Shown here: piece after piece, positions 29,030-41,059 of the stretch
Layout of the letters: each line of letters begins with the position of its first letter
Numbering within the stretch: the stretch's first letter is position 1
Source: Petaurus breviceps papuanus
Taxonomy: Eukaryota > Chordata > Mammalia > Diprotodontia > Petauridae
Direction: 5' to 3'
Assembly: GCA_028583685.1 (NCBI GenBank)
Contig: JAMXIF010001183.1
Span: 13,765,466-13,829,465 of the forward strand
DNA: 64,000 bases
Program-made: the position numbers and the translations under genes
Notes under the pieces: model-generated
Seen by the model: the letters and a program-made list of their open reading frames with translations, nothing else
Told to the model about the DNA's origin: nothing
Database searches by the model: none

Positions 29030-29725
29030 TATTCTTATCATTTCAACTAATAAAATTAAGTAATTTAAAAAAAAATGATTTTTGTTTACAAAATATCTTA
29101 ATTTCTGAATCTATCCCTCCCCAGTAAATGTGGTAATTGAATTTTAAATAACAAATCATTCAGAGAGCCATATAGGTTTTTCTAGTTCAATGAATGTATT
29201 AAATATGTGTCAATTAGTAATTACAAGTTGTTTATGTTTTGAGCGTTTCCTTTATGGTAGAGAAAATATTCTTTACCTGATATCAGCAGCTTTCTACATT
29301 GAATAATTTCTAGAATGGATAGTTAAGTGTTACAGTTTAGAGAAAAAGTAGAGGAAGTGAGATGATTCAAAGCTTTTTAAAAAAGATTTTTGTTAGGGTT
29401 GAAAGTATGCATATGAGCTCATAACAAGTGAATTGGCAAGTAAGTTCTATTCTGAGATGGGGACACAGCGAGCCAGAGAATGCCAAAAGAGCCTGTTCCC
29501 TTGGATTTGGGTTCAGACTCCCCTAGTCCATCCTTCCTTCTACCCCCACTATAATTGACATATATAAACACAAGACATGTATAGCTATAAAGCCATACTT
29601 AATATTTAAGTTTTATCTATTTCTATATCTAGATAGATAGATATGTATACACATATTTGTGCAAAATGAATACATACATATACCTCCTAGAGAATTGCAT
29701 TTCAATGTCATATGTGATATGGAAG
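29030..29725. other. Unassigned, AT-rich stretch
   Basis: Contains short (GATA)-like repeats at 29628-29644. No gene or family recognised. Confidence 0.45.
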
Positions 29726-29726
29726 T

Positions 29727-29870
29727 TTCCCTTTTCCTTCTTTCCTTCGTTCTTTTTTCCATCGTTCATTCATTCGTTCCTTCCTTCCTTTGTTCTTTCC
29801 TTCCTTCCTATATTCATTCATCTATCTGTCTGTCTATTCATTTATGTATTTACTTATTCATTCATTTCTG
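29727..29870. repeat. Compound tetranucleotide repeat
   Basis: TTCC, TTCG, ATTC and TCTG units in succession, interrupted. Open frames rich in F, S, P and L over it are artefacts. Confidence 0.95.
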
Positions 29871-29874
29871 GGCT

Positions 29875-30425
29875 GTACAGTATAAGTCTAATAGGTATCA
29901 CTAAACTGGAGAGACTTCCTGTACAATCTGGCAATTGACTGTATAGTCTTTATTTGAGGACCTGCCTAACCACCCAGAGTGAAGCTTTACTACAGTGATA
30001 CTTTTCTTTTTCTGTAGCAACTTTCAAAGTCTCTTTACCAAGTTATGGAGTGGTTGTGTTGTATCAGTAGAGAATGTACCAAATTATGACTCCATGAAGT
30101 ATTTAAACTATACACATACATATAATCTTTTCTGAGCATTGATGTCCCTGAAAATCTAGCATAGTTCATTCAAATTTAGTCTCCAATTTTGAAAGCCAAT
30201 CTTTTTTTTTCAGAGTGGGGTGATATATTGATACATATAGTTCCTAGAATGTGTTTTAATATCGAATGGTAATTAATTTACAATTATAAAAATATCAAAG
30301 TAGTACCACTGAAATATATTGAGCTAATTTGGATTTACCATGTGCACTAGGAGGTTAGGAGACCTTAATCTTTTCCTTACTCTATTTCTGATAGCTGTAT
30401 TACCTTGAGCAAATTATAGAATAAA
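29875..30425. other. Unassigned stretch
   Basis: No repeat or gene recognised. Confidence 0.45.
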
Positions 30426-30429
30426 TGAA

Positions 30430-30545
30430 AAGTCATTTTAAAGCACTTGTTATGTGATAAGGATCAAGAATAACACAAAAGAAAAAAATAGTCTTTGCCC
30501 TTAAAGAACTCACATTCTAGTAGGAGGAGACAATCCATATGGGCA
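30430..30545 (-). mobile_element. L2 LINE, 3' end
   Basis: Reverse tail: 'AAAGCACTTGTTATGTGATA', 'CTTTGCCCTTAAAGAACTCA', 'CATTCTAGTAGGAGGAGACA'. Diverged. Confidence 0.7.
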
Positions 30546-30549
30546 GAAG

Positions 30550-31390
30550 TAGCCAAAAAAGAACTACCAGTCACCAATGCGTGATCCAATTTTGGCTTGA
30601 ATTTACACTTGAAAACATGGCTGAGATGTATCTGGCTCAGAATTATAAAATTATAAAATTCAGACCTTGGTCTAAAAACTTGAAGATATTAAAGAAAATG
30701 TGGATGCCAAGAAGAAACCCCCTATCCCTTAATGCCAACTCTTAATGCCAATGTCTTCTGAACACTTTGATTCTAAACTTGAAGATAAACTTTTCTATTC
30801 AAACCAAAAGCTCCTATTCTCACCTCCAGGATTTGGTGGGGTTTTTTTTTTCACCCTGAGATACACCAAATTACCCTTGAGCTAAAATGTGTCCATAATA
30901 CAAAAGCTTTCTTTACTATTCCCCTGGATACCTCTCACCCTTTTACCTTTTGAGGAGTTTCTGAGACTTGAATCATGGTGCTTGACTAGGAAATGTTAGT
31001 TTTGATTAATGGTCTCTTCTCCTACTTCTTTAATTGTGGATTTCTACTCAGTACTTGGGTCCAAAAAGTTATAGGGATGGTATATGGGGCCATGGTGGAA
31101 AAACTTGACATCCAAGAGCAATGACAGAGTTGGTTTGATCATGATTCATGTTTCCAGAACTGGGGAGATGACAGAGGGAAAAGAGAGGGTACTCATGCAG
31201 AAGTGAGGCATCTTGTGAGGTGCTGGAGAATATAATCAGAGAGTTAGGAAAGAAGAGGAGCATGGCTAAGGTTTTTTTTCCTGAATTAATGGTCCAGTCA
31301 AGGAAGTAATTGATTGTTAGAGTGGGACGCCAGAGTAGAAGTTACTTCAGTATGGGAAAGTTGAAGTGAATCATCAACAGACTGATGGGA
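30550..31390. other. Unassigned stretch
   Basis: No repeat or gene recognised. Short direct repeat TTAATGCCAA/CTCTTAATGCCAA near 30728-30752. Confidence 0.45.
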
Positions 31391-31394
31391 TTAT

Positions 31395-31549
31395 TAGGGT
31401 TTGGTAACCTAGGGCCTTGAGGCCTCATGTAGCCCTCTAGGTCCTCAAGTGCAGCCCTTTGACTAAATCCAAACTTCACAGAATAACTCCCTTATTTGTA
31501 TACCTAGAGGGCTACATGTGACCTTGAGGCCCCATGTTCCCCACCCCTG
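31395..31549. mobile_element. Palindromic hAT-type MITE, 155 bp
   Basis: The arms are self-complementary: left 'CCTTGAGGCCTCATGTAGCC' and 'CTCTAGGTCCTCAAGTGCAG', right 'GAGGGCTACATGTGACCTTG' and 'AGGCCCCATGTTCCCCACCC', ending CCCCTG (reverse complement CAGGGGTGGGGAACATGG). CAGGGGT-type ends fit hAT. The 8-bp flanks match only at half their positions. The same family recurs at 35975-36111. Confidence 0.75.
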
Positions 31550-31554
31550 GGTTA

Positions 31555-32525
31555 GATAAATGACATCTAAGCTCCATCTAGCTTGAAAAGTACATGCTTC
31601 TCTGATTCTATTATTTCCATATTTAAAAACCCAACTAAAGGACAGAACCAATTCAGCATGGGAAGCAGCTGCTAGCCAGTTAGAAAATCCCTCTTCCATC
31701 TCCAAAATGTCTTTTTTTCCCACCATCCTGTTTGCTGGGATATTTCCCTGTGTTTTTCAGTAAGCATAACATGCTATTCCAGGTTATGGCATCCTGCCCA
31801 GGGATTATTATTTTGAGAAAATATTCCCTCACTTGTGATTATTATGATCCATAAACACCAATTCATGGCATTTGTCATTGTCAGACAGAGTCCTGAGAAT
31901 AGCAAGAAATGAAGTATCAAGTCACCAATCAAGTACCAAGTCTCTTTGAGTACATGGATAATGGAAAAGTGATGGGAAGAAGAAGCAGGGACACTTAGGA
32001 CTGATTAGCTTGCTTGAGCTATTCAAAATTAGGGTCAACAGTTTTTTAATAACCAAGTTTGGTTCTTAATGTTGAGAGGGCACTTGCATTGCCTGTCTGT
32101 CATCACTTCTGAGCATCCAGGATGATTTATTTTCTTTCTGGGCTAAACAAGTGACTCTTCTCCTTGAAGGAGTTTTAAAAGAGAATTGATAGGACAAAGA
32201 TTGGTAAATAATACTTCAGGTAATGGTCCTCAGGATCTCCCTGTCTGACAAGAAAGCAAAAGAATGCTCATGGCTCTTCCTTCTCCTCACTTGGGAGTAT
32301 GGGCAAACAGTCTCCCTCATTCTTCTCTCTGCTCACACAACTTAGATTTCTTTAATTAGCTTGTGTGTAGGAGATCTTTCATGATAAAAATAGCCACTTA
32401 GGCATGGGATTAAGAGGCAGGAGAGAAGGACCATCAATGCTACCGGCAAATTCTGAAATAAATGCTAAATCTCTTTGGCAAATTGAAAGGTCAAACAAAC
32501 ATCAACATAAACTTAAATTAAAAAA
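31555..32525. other. Unassigned stretch
   Basis: No repeat or gene recognised. Confidence 0.45.
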
Positions 32526-32529
32526 ATAT

Positions 32530-32720
32530 ATTGGATCATAGATGTTGACCTCAGAGGCCATCTAGCCCAACTTCTTCATTTTACTAATGAAAAATGGAGA
32601 GTCAGAGAAGTTAAGTATTTAACCAAGGTTACACAGATTAGTAAAGGGCAGAGCTGAGATTCAAAACCAGGTCCTCTGATTCCAAACTCAGCACTCTTTC
32701 CAGTTCATCATCCATCCATA
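32530..32720 (-). mobile_element. MIR-type CORE-SINE
   Basis: 'GAGGCCATCTAGCCCAACTT', 'GTTACACAGATTAGTAAAGG', 'GCAGAGCTGAGATTCAAAAC', 'CTCTGATTCCAAACTCAGCA'. Well kept for its class. Confidence 0.85.
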
Positions 32721-32724
32721 GTGT

Positions 32725-34210
32725 TTGTCTAATACATGGATAAGCTCAATAAATTTTTCATCCTGCTTCATATCAGAAGCTGGATATTAGGGAATTTTTT
32801 AATCACTTAAGTTTCCCTGTGTAGATAGGGTGAAAGCTTTTTGGTGATTATGGATCCCACATAGGTGTTTCTGCATTGTTCTATGACTTGACCCCTTCAA
32901 CACAGTCATGGAAGATTGCCATTTATAGGGACTCTCTCTTAGATCCTGATTCTTTTTTGGATCTCTTTCGTGCCAGCGACAGCAGTGTCATAGAGTAGGA
33001 CTGCAACAATGAATTGAAGGATAGAGAAAGAAAGATGTAGTTCTAAGAACAGTGTCCTAATTATTAGAGTTTTCCAGAAATGGACACCTTGGCTTAAAGT
33101 CTCTAAGTGTTAAAGTCAATGCTGATATCATTTGAAATTTCTTATAAAAATTTTCATGGAATTTCTGAACCTTTTCATCCTTTTCAATAGTTGTTGGTGT
33201 TTAAACAGCATTTTCAAGTTGCTTTTTTGGAAAATCCTTTCCATGAGTGCTATAATGTAGGCTAACCAAATACCGTATGAAATAATTCTTTCTACCTTTA
33301 GATGCAGCCTACTTTTCCAACTATTTAATTTGCCTTTTCAAAGAAAACCTGTGGCCCATCATTCTAGCTGGTTTCCTCTGATTTTATTTACATTAAGAAT
33401 GTCAAGACTAAGATGGTTTGGTTAAGATGCTTAAAATTACATCAACTTTGACCTCAACACTTAGTGACTAAACAAATGTGTACATTTCTGAGAATCTCTA
33501 ATCATTAGGAAACCGTTCTTAGAGTGAAATCTTTCTTTCAATATCTTAAGCCCACTGCTCTGATTCTGATCTCTGAAATCACCGTCACTGTCAGGGAGGA
33601 GACCCAACACAGAATCAGGATCTAAGAGAGAATGCCTATGTCACTTTGTTGGTCATTGGATAATGATCTCACCAACTGCTAAATTAATATTTATAAATTA
33701 GCTGAAAGCCATGTGACTGCTGGCATCCACTCCTTTTGTTCACCACTTTACCACTGTCATAGCAGAAATGAAAAGGGGTCACATGGAACTCAGGGCCTTT
33801 TTGTATTTTTCTATATTTCATTTGTTTGCCATGACCAATGAATTCATCAATAAGGGACTAGTCAACTGGTGGTGAGCCTCTCTGGACTTAGATAAGCAGG
33901 TCCTTGGAAAGTAAGTATAATATGCTACAAGGACTGTATTTGATGCTTTTCTAGCAAGGTAGAGCCTGATAGAGATTATAGACTTTGAGACAGAGTCATC
34001 TCCATAACACAATAAAACAGCAGAGTAGGGTTCTGTCACTCTTTTAAAACCATTTTTTATTCTGTCCATCCCTGCCCAAAGATAATTTCTTTTTGATAGA
34101 GAAAACAGAATAAGAACAAGAGTTAAATAATTGTCCCTTCTCCATTGTCTGTCACCATTTCCCCAATTATACTAGACTGGAGTGCTATACTTTCTTTGAT
34201 TTCCTCTTTC
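32725..34210. other. Unassigned 1.5-kb stretch
   Basis: No repeat family recognised and no exon structure seen. Could hold very old repeats below what can be recognised by eye. Confidence 0.45.
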
Positions 34211-34214
34211 TCTC

Positions 34215-34335
34215 ATGATATCAGAATGTAAGATCATAGGATCTAAAGCCGGACTCCAGAGACCTTCTATCTAAACCTACCCCTCTACAGATAAGAACAT
34301 GGAGACTCAAGGAGACTAAGAACTCTGGCCAAACT
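34215..34335 (-). mobile_element. MIR-type SINE fragment
   Basis: 'GACCTTCTATCTAAACCTAC', 'CCCTCTACAGATAAGAACAT', 'GGAGACTCAAGGAGACTAAG'. Confidence 0.6.
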
Positions 34336-34339
34336 CACA

Positions 34340-35415
34340 TCTGTCTGACCAAAGAAAATGTTCATTAATAGAAGCTCTGGGTGTTAGCAAGATAAGGCAT
34401 ATTGAACATAAATATATATGTAATAAGAATTTTCCAATATTTATCAAGAATTATCAAGGAAAAATCAGACAAGGTAGATCAGAAAGGAGATATATCTCAT
34501 ATAGTAAAAGATGGATGTTTCAGGCTGCCATGTCATCCTACCATTATTTGAATTGCACAAATAGATTTTCCCAGTGGAAAAGAATACATAGACTACAACA
34601 AAAGCATTCTTGGTAATGCCATTTCCAACTGGAAGATAATGCTTTGGTATCTTGTTTGTCAGTCTTTTGTGAACTTGCCTAGGATTAATAAATTACCCAT
34701 AGTCTGTGATACTCTGATTGGGACTAATAAAATGGAGTTTCTAGTCCTTAAAGCTAAGTTCCAGATTCATGCTGAGCCCATGAATGTAGCATTACAAAAG
34801 TATAGTATAGAGTAGGTGTGGGTAGAGTACCAGACATTGTCATATTTTAGTTACAACATGGTCATGACAGATATTGTCAAATGCCTCAATGAAATAAAAA
34901 TAGAGCATTTCCCTGAACTATCATTCCACTGCCTGAAAAAAAACTGAGATTTCATTCATTAGTGTTAGTACTCTTCTACCTCCAAGACATCAGTGGTTTG
35001 CCAAGAGAGCCCTAGTTTTGTCTAGTTCCACCAAGCAGGAAATGTCCTGATCCAGTACTGGTGACTATTTCTCTTATCCAAGGAACAAGTCTAATTAAAT
35101 TTGATGGGACCAGTTGTGAGTAGGTTGGATATCTAGAAATGAATTCCCTGGCCATGGAAACTCAGAAAATATAAAAACAGAAAGATAAATGTCAAGCTCA
35201 GTTTGGTTTGTGCAATGACCAAGAGATTAAATGTGGAAGAAGGTGCTAAGTAAGGATCATAGTTTTTATCCACCTATAACATTATTTTAATTGTTGATAT
35301 TTAAGTACAAGTTCTTGGTTCAACAGCCAATGACAAAATGGCCATTCCCTGGAGGGAATGAGCTACATCAGTATCTATAGACTATAAATGAAACCCTCCA
35401 AAACACAAGGAAGTC
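34340..35415. other. Unassigned stretch
   Basis: No repeat or gene recognised. Confidence 0.45.
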
Positions 35416-35419
35416 ATGG

Positions 35420-35545
35420 ATATTATCCCCAAAGTGCAGGTGAGGAAATGGAAACTAATAGGAGTTATATAGCTTACCTAGGGTCATAAACTCTAGTAAG
35501 TTTCAGAGTCCATAATTGGCCTTAAGTCTTTTGACTTTAAGAAGA
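35420..35545 (-). mobile_element. MIR-type SINE
   Basis: 'TATTATCCCCAAAGTGCAGG', 'TAGCTTACCTAGGGTCATAA', 'CTAGTAAGTTTCAGAGTCCA'. Confidence 0.7.
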
Positions 35546-35573
35546 ATTTTTTTAAGAAGAATTTTCTTCATAC

Positions 35574-35799
35574 CAGTGGTGTCAACCATGCCACTGGCAG
35601 GCACTATGTGGCCCGCAACCATCCTGAGTACAGTAAGAAATTGATTAAAATTTAATTGAGAAATATTTGACAAATTAAATAAAAATACAATAGAAGATAG
35701 ATAATATTGATATATGGCTTTCCAAGTAAATATGGATTCCAAGTAAACAGGGATCCTCATCAGTGGGTTAGTGGCTGCTGTTTGAATTTGACACCACTG
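35574..35799. mobile_element. hAT-type MITE, 226 bp, with 8-bp target duplication
   Basis: Terminal inverted repeats CAGTGGTGTCAA at the left and TTTGACACCACTG at the right. Flanks CTTCATAC (35566-35573) and CTTTATAC (35800-35807) match at 7 of 8, the duplication length of hAT elements. No transposase frame. Sister of 46238-46439. Confidence 0.85.
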
Positions 35800-35974
35800 C
35801 TTTATACTGTCCCACAGGTATACAGCTCAAGTGGCAACTACTAGAAATTAATCAAATTCTAATAAATACAATTCTCTACACAAAGCAGCTGAAAGCAAGG
35901 TAGTTTGGGAGGAAGAAAACTAATACTTGGGGGCAGATCAACAAAGACTTTATGTAGAAGAAGGTGCTTGAGCT

Positions 35975-36111
35975 TCTTGAATTCAAACTTCACAGAACAA
36001 ATCCCCTTAATAAAAAGATTTGTTCTGTAAAACTTGGACTGAGTCAAAAGGCTGCCCCCAAGGACCTAGAAGGTCACACATGTCCTTGAGGTCACAAGAT
36101 CCTCACCCCTG
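35975..36111. mobile_element. hAT-type MITE, right part
   Basis: Shares 'CAAACTTCACAGAA', 'AAGGACCTAGAAGGTCACAC', 'CCTTGAGGTCACAAGATCC' and the end TCACCCCTG with the palindromic family at 31395-31549. It has an inner foldback (AACAAATCCCCTTAATAAAA against GATTTGTTCTGTAAAAC). The left arm is missing or unrecognisable. Confidence 0.7.
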
Positions 36112-36114
36112 TTC

Positions 36115-36730
36115 TATGAGATGGAGGTAAGGAGGCAGTACATTGTGGGAATGTGGGACAGCCAGTATAAAGGCATTCTACCACTACTGGTGTGCTAGTA
36201 AACATTTAATAATCAAATCTCTGGGGGAGGGGACATTTTTATATTTAATGTGAATTATTAATATTTCCCCAAAGACTTTCTCAAGCCTAAACAACAAACA
36301 AAACAATAAATCAAGCCCTGCCTGATTTCTAGTTTGATTGATTTCTAGGGACTGAAGTTACCATTCCCTGAATCATTTAACCCTACAATGTCCTTCTCAC
36401 TGAGAAAGCCTGAAGCCATGCTGCATGCTTAGGAAACAGAAAGGATTTGTGATCTAGAAGTTATGATTAATAACTCTACTAAGCAGTTGCCACTAGAGGT
36501 GTGCACCAGTATGACAGTATAAACCAGTGGTATTAAATTATAAATATCAATACTGTAAAAGACACTTGGAAAACCACTGTTCTTGGGAGTTCTTCCAATT
36601 GACCAAGAGTTCTTCCAGACCAGTGGTAACCTGTACTTCTGGAGACAGTCCATGATTGAACTTGCCTTTGGGAGAGGGAAGGCAGTATGTAAATCACCTT
36701 TCTTCAGTTGCTATCCAGATTGACATGTTG
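36115..36730. other. Unassigned stretch
   Basis: No repeat or gene recognised. Confidence 0.45.
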
Positions 36731-36739
36731 CCCCATACA

Positions 36740-37060
36740 CTGAACATTTGCCTGGGAGTCAGAAGCTCCTGGTTCTTATCTTGGAAATCTCCTCCAACTT
36801 TCTCACTGATAACATGGGTCTAATAGATGCTGTTAGTTTACAGCATCCCAGGTGCTCTTTCTTTGCCCAGAGTTATAAGACATAGAACTGGACGGTATCT
36901 TAGGGTTCACATTTTCTAACCTCATTTTTGGTGATATGGCTGAGGATCAGGGAGCTGAGATGATTTGTTAAGTTGATAGAACTAGTAAATAACAGAATTG
37001 AGTTTTTAACTCAGTGCTCCTGCCTCTAAATGTGGTGCTCTGTCCACCAGTCCACACTTT
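36740..37060. mobile_element. Two MIR-type SINE fragments
   Basis: A weak plus-sense piece (36745-36840, 'CTGGGAGTCAGAAGCTCCTG') is followed by a clearer reverse copy (36880-37060: 'GAACTGGACGGTATCTTAGG', 'GGCTGAGGATCAGGGAGCTG', 'CTCCTGCCTCTAAATGTGGT'). Confidence 0.65.
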
Positions 37061-37064
37061 AGGG

Positions 37065-37605
37065 CCAGTGGTCAGACAAAGATTGAGAAGGGAGCAATAG
37101 CAGGTATTATGGCCCCAAATCTGAGATGGAGGGACCAGTTATTGTGACTTTTGCACCGAACTATATTCATATTGCTGAAAAAATTCCAAGCTAATATCCT
37201 TTCCTCTGTGTTCCCTTCTTCCTTAATTCTCCCTCTCTATGTCTTATCTTACACTGAATTACTCAAAAAATAATTGGTCCTTTGTAGTCAGGAACTGTCA
37301 GTGTTGATCTCAGATTTTGATGTTTGCTAGTGAAGTTTTCCTTTATAACTCTGCAATCATATACATCTTTCTCAGGATAAACTAATTAATTATTGAAAGC
37401 CACTTCATATTTTTTCAAGTGTTATATTAAATAAATATTAAATAAAGTTAGGTGATTTAATAGGGAGGAAGGAATAGTCATTTGCAATATTAGGTACCAG
37501 AATAAACTCTCATTTCCATTGTATTTTTCTAAATTCAAATAAATATATACCTTAAATGTCCCTGTGGCATAGATGATAAAAATAAATCCACAAAAATTAT
37601 CAGCA
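37065..37605. other. Unassigned stretch
   Basis: AT-rich. The end may belong to the L1 that follows. Confidence 0.4.
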
Positions 37606-38489
37606 TTTATCATAATAACAAAACCAAGTTGGAAATAATAGAAATTGCCATTCAAAATAGCTACAAATGCAGAAGATACCTGGGAATTAAAATACCAAGA
37701 CATAATTAGGACTTACATAATTAGAAAACACTTTTTATGTGAATAAAGAGAAATAAATAATTGGAAAGGCATTCGTTGTTCATAGTTGAGCCATGCTATT
37801 GTAATAAAAGTGGTAATACTAGTTAAATGAATATACAGCTTTAGTGTTATGTTTATAACACTATTATAGTATTACTTTATAGAGAGACCAAACAATAACA
37901 ACTTTAATTTAATTGTATAAAGGTTCTAAAATCAGAAAGGAAATGATGAAAAGAGGTGGAATGATAGGAACACACCATTACCACATTCAAATTATATTGT
38001 AAAACATTACCCATCAGAATTATTGGGGTTCAATAAACTCAAGAAAAAACAATTCTTGGGCGTATGATGCCCTACTTGACTAGAACTTCTGGAAGAGTGG
38101 GAAGGAGTTTGGCAGAAACAAGGTAATTATCAAAAACTTATACCTCATCCTGCCTTAAGATTCAAATTGATAATCTAAATGAAAAAAAAAGCTCAGGAAA
38201 ACGGAAGAGATATACTTCAATACAGGTTTGTAGCAAAATTCATAATTACACAAAGATTAATAGAGAACTCAAATGACAAAGCACCATTTCAATTATATGA
38301 AATGAACAAACTTTTGCATGAATAAAACCAATATAGAAGAAACAAAGTCATTAAGGAGAGAAATTATTTGTTAGTAGAAAGTCTCTGTATCAGATGTCAC
38401 AGAAAAAAAGTCTAATATACAAGATATATAGAATTTACACAAATGTATGACTAAGAGCCAATATCTTAATAGATAAGTGATCAAAGGAC

Positions 38490-38605
38490 ATTAATTACAT
38501 ATCATTGTCTATTACATATTATATAATTATATTGTGATTATATATCATATTATAATTACACATTATATTATATATAATAATTATATATTATTATATATTA
38601 AAGAA
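38490..38605. repeat. AT-rich low-complexity tract
   Basis: TATTA, ATAATTAT and ATTATATAT units, within the L1. Confidence 0.9.
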
Positions 38606-38609
38606 TAAA

Positions 38610-38790
38610 TGCAAAGATTAGAAAGCCTACTGGATTTATAATTAAGCAGACCTGGAACGGAATTCTGGCAATACCACTGATCACTCATGAAATAGTGAAC
38701 AAGTTACCTAACCTCTCTGAGTTTCACATATACAATTAGATAGCTGGACTAGATGACTATTGACATTCTTTTGAACTGAAAATATATAAT
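38610..38790 (+). mobile_element. MIR-type SINE nested in L1
   Basis: 'GCAGACCTGGAACGGAATTC', 'GAACAAGTTACCTAACCTCT', 'AGCTGGACTAGATGACTATT'. L1 text resumes after it at about 38850. Confidence 0.7.
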
Positions 38791-39489
38791 CCTGTGATTC
38801 CCTAAAATCCCTTTTCTAAATGTGTCATTTATCATTGTCTAAATTATCAACCACCATGTGAAAAATTGTTGTAAATCACTAGTAAAAGAACTGTACATTA
38901 AGAAAGAACTCCAGGGTTTCGCCTTGCCACCATTACATTGGCCAAGATGACAAAAGGGAGGAATAGTCAATGCTGGAGAAGCTTTTGGAAGACAAGACGC
39001 TATTAATACATTCTTAATGGAACTGTGAATTGGTCCAATCATTCTGTAATACATTATGGTATTATGAGAGAAAAACAATAAACTGTTGGCCCAGTGTTAT
39101 CACAACTGGGTTTACACCCCAAGGAGTTCAAAGAAAGATGCTATGTCTACTAACATATTCATATTAGCAGTCTTTGTGGCAGCCAAAACAAAACAAAAAT
39201 CTAAAATTGGGAAGAAAATAGGGGATCATTGGCTAAATGGTGGCTGCAGAAAGGTGGAGTATAAATGTATTAGAATGACATTATACTTTGAAAACAACAA
39301 ATGTGAAAAATTTAGGGAAACATGAAGAGGTATGTAGGAACTGGTTCAGAATGAAGAAAGTAGAAATCCGTAATTTTCTAAGTGAAAACAACACTAAAAT
39401 AGTACCAACTCAAATCGATAAGAGTAACTAGTCTTGGTCTCAGAAAATAAAGAAACATACTTCCTTTTCAGCAGAAAAGTCAGAAAATA

Positions 39490-40270
39490 CAGTCCAGTTA
39501 ACCAACATTTAGCTTATTATGTGGCAAGCACTTTGCTAAGCACTAGGTTTATAAGAAAAGGCAACAAAGTTCCTGCTCTCAAGGAGCTTACAGTCTAATG
39601 GGAGAGACAACATGCAAGAACAATATGCAAATAAGATATATAGAGAATAAATTGGAGAGAATCTCAGAGGGAAGGTCTTAACATTAATGGAATCCAAGAA
39701 AGGTTTCTTGCAGATGGGATTTTAGTTGAACCTTGAAGGATATCAGTGAAGCCAGGAAATAAAGATGAAGCATGGGGGACAGCCAGTAAAAATGCAGAGT
39801 GGGAAGATGGAGTATCTTGTTTGAGGAACAGCATAAAAGGCTGGTGTCACTGGATCATAGAGTATGTGGAAGGTAGAAAGGAGTAATAAGCTTGGAAAGG
39901 TAGGAAAGGTTCAGGTTGTGAAGGGCTTTAATAGCTGAATGGATTTTATGTTTGATTCTCAAGGTCATAGGGAACTGCTGGAATTTATTGATGGGGGGAG
40001 GGGTGTCACATGGTCAGACTTGTGCATTAGGAAGAACAATTTGACATCTAAATAGAGTATAGACTGGAATTGGGAGAGAGCTGAGTTCGAAAGATCATCG
40101 GAAAGCTATTGTAATAATCTAGGTGTGAAGTGATAAGGGCCTACAGTGGGGTGTTAGCAGTGTTAGAGAAAAGGAAATGTATGTAAGAGATGTAATGAAG
40201 GTAGAAATGGCAGAAATTGACAACAGATTGGATGTTGAAAGTGAGAGTGAGGAATTGACTGACATATAGA
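39490..40270 (-). mobile_element. L2 LINE, 3' 0.8 kb
   Basis: Long antisense L2: 'GGCAAGCACTTTGCTAAGCA', 'GCTCTCAAGGAGCTTACAGT', 'GTATCTTGTTTGAGGAACAG', 'AGGTTGTGAAGGGCTTTAAT', 'GTCACATGGTCAGACTTGTG', 'CTATTGTAATAATCTAGGTG'. These follow the family from its tail into ORF2. Confidence 0.88.
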
Positions 40271-40274
40271 TTAT

Positions 40275-41055
40275 GAGCTTACTCTCACTTCCCATGAAAA
40301 GTTAGGAGAAGCTGATGTATTGAGTTGGATAGTAATTCAATTACAGAGATATATGAGGATTGTGTTAGAGCAGTGATGGCCTAGTTGAGACTGTGTAACA
40401 TATATTGCTAGTAGACATAGTGAACATGGTTTCATGATTTTCTCCAGCTTCATTCATCATGATTGGAGCAAGATCAAAGGCAACGAATGGTAGGAGTAAT
40501 CCAAGACTGAAGCAGGACAAGATTAGTGATGGGTAAGGGGCCAAAAGACTCAAGACAGTGTAGAGCCAAACTTTTTCACCAAGAGATCAAGATGGAGAAA
40601 GGAAGCAAGTGTAGCCAGTGCAGTGTTGTTGGCCTGGGGGAGATCCTGAGGTATAGATGAATTAGAGGTTATGATGATAGGATTAGAAGATGTAAGGTAG
40701 AGGGACAAAGGATTATGATCAGAAAAAGGATTTCAGAGTTCATGAAGTTATATAATGTATTCACTGACAGATATGAGCACTTTGGGGGTGTGTAGGTTTT
40801 AATTAATTGTATTGGTTACAAATAAAGGTTCAAAATAGGGGGATATAGGATTTGGGTATTTTTATGGAAGGACTGGACCATGTAATGCATGTAATTGGGG
40901 GATTGGCCATTGAGGGTCCAGCCCTTAATGTATGTGTAATATACAAGTGGCAGATTGGTTTGCCTACTTTCAGGGATGCTTGATGGAGGTGCCCTCTCCC
41001 TCCTTGCTTCAGAGCATGTACAAATATGCCTTAATGGTCCCTATCAGTTCACTGC
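40275..41055. other. Unassigned stretch
   Basis: No repeat recognised. Could be further diverged L2. Confidence 0.4.
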
Positions 41056-41059
41056 ATAG

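Larger units (their letters stand above)
37610..39440 (+). mobile_element. L1 LINE, 3' half, strongly mutated
   Basis: ORF2 markers in order: 'TAGAAATTGCCATTCAAAAT', 'ACATAATTAGAAAACACTTT', 'GCATGAATAAAACCAATATA', 'GAACTGTGAATTGGTCCAAT', 'GTCTTTGTGGCAGCCAAAAC', 'GGAACTGGTTCAGAATGAAG'. Interrupted by an AT-rich tract and a MIR-type SINE at 38490-38790. No usable frame remains. Confidence 0.8.

Noticed and set aside
29657-29938. Phe/Ser/Pro-rich open frames
   Set aside because: Translation of the tetranucleotide repeat.
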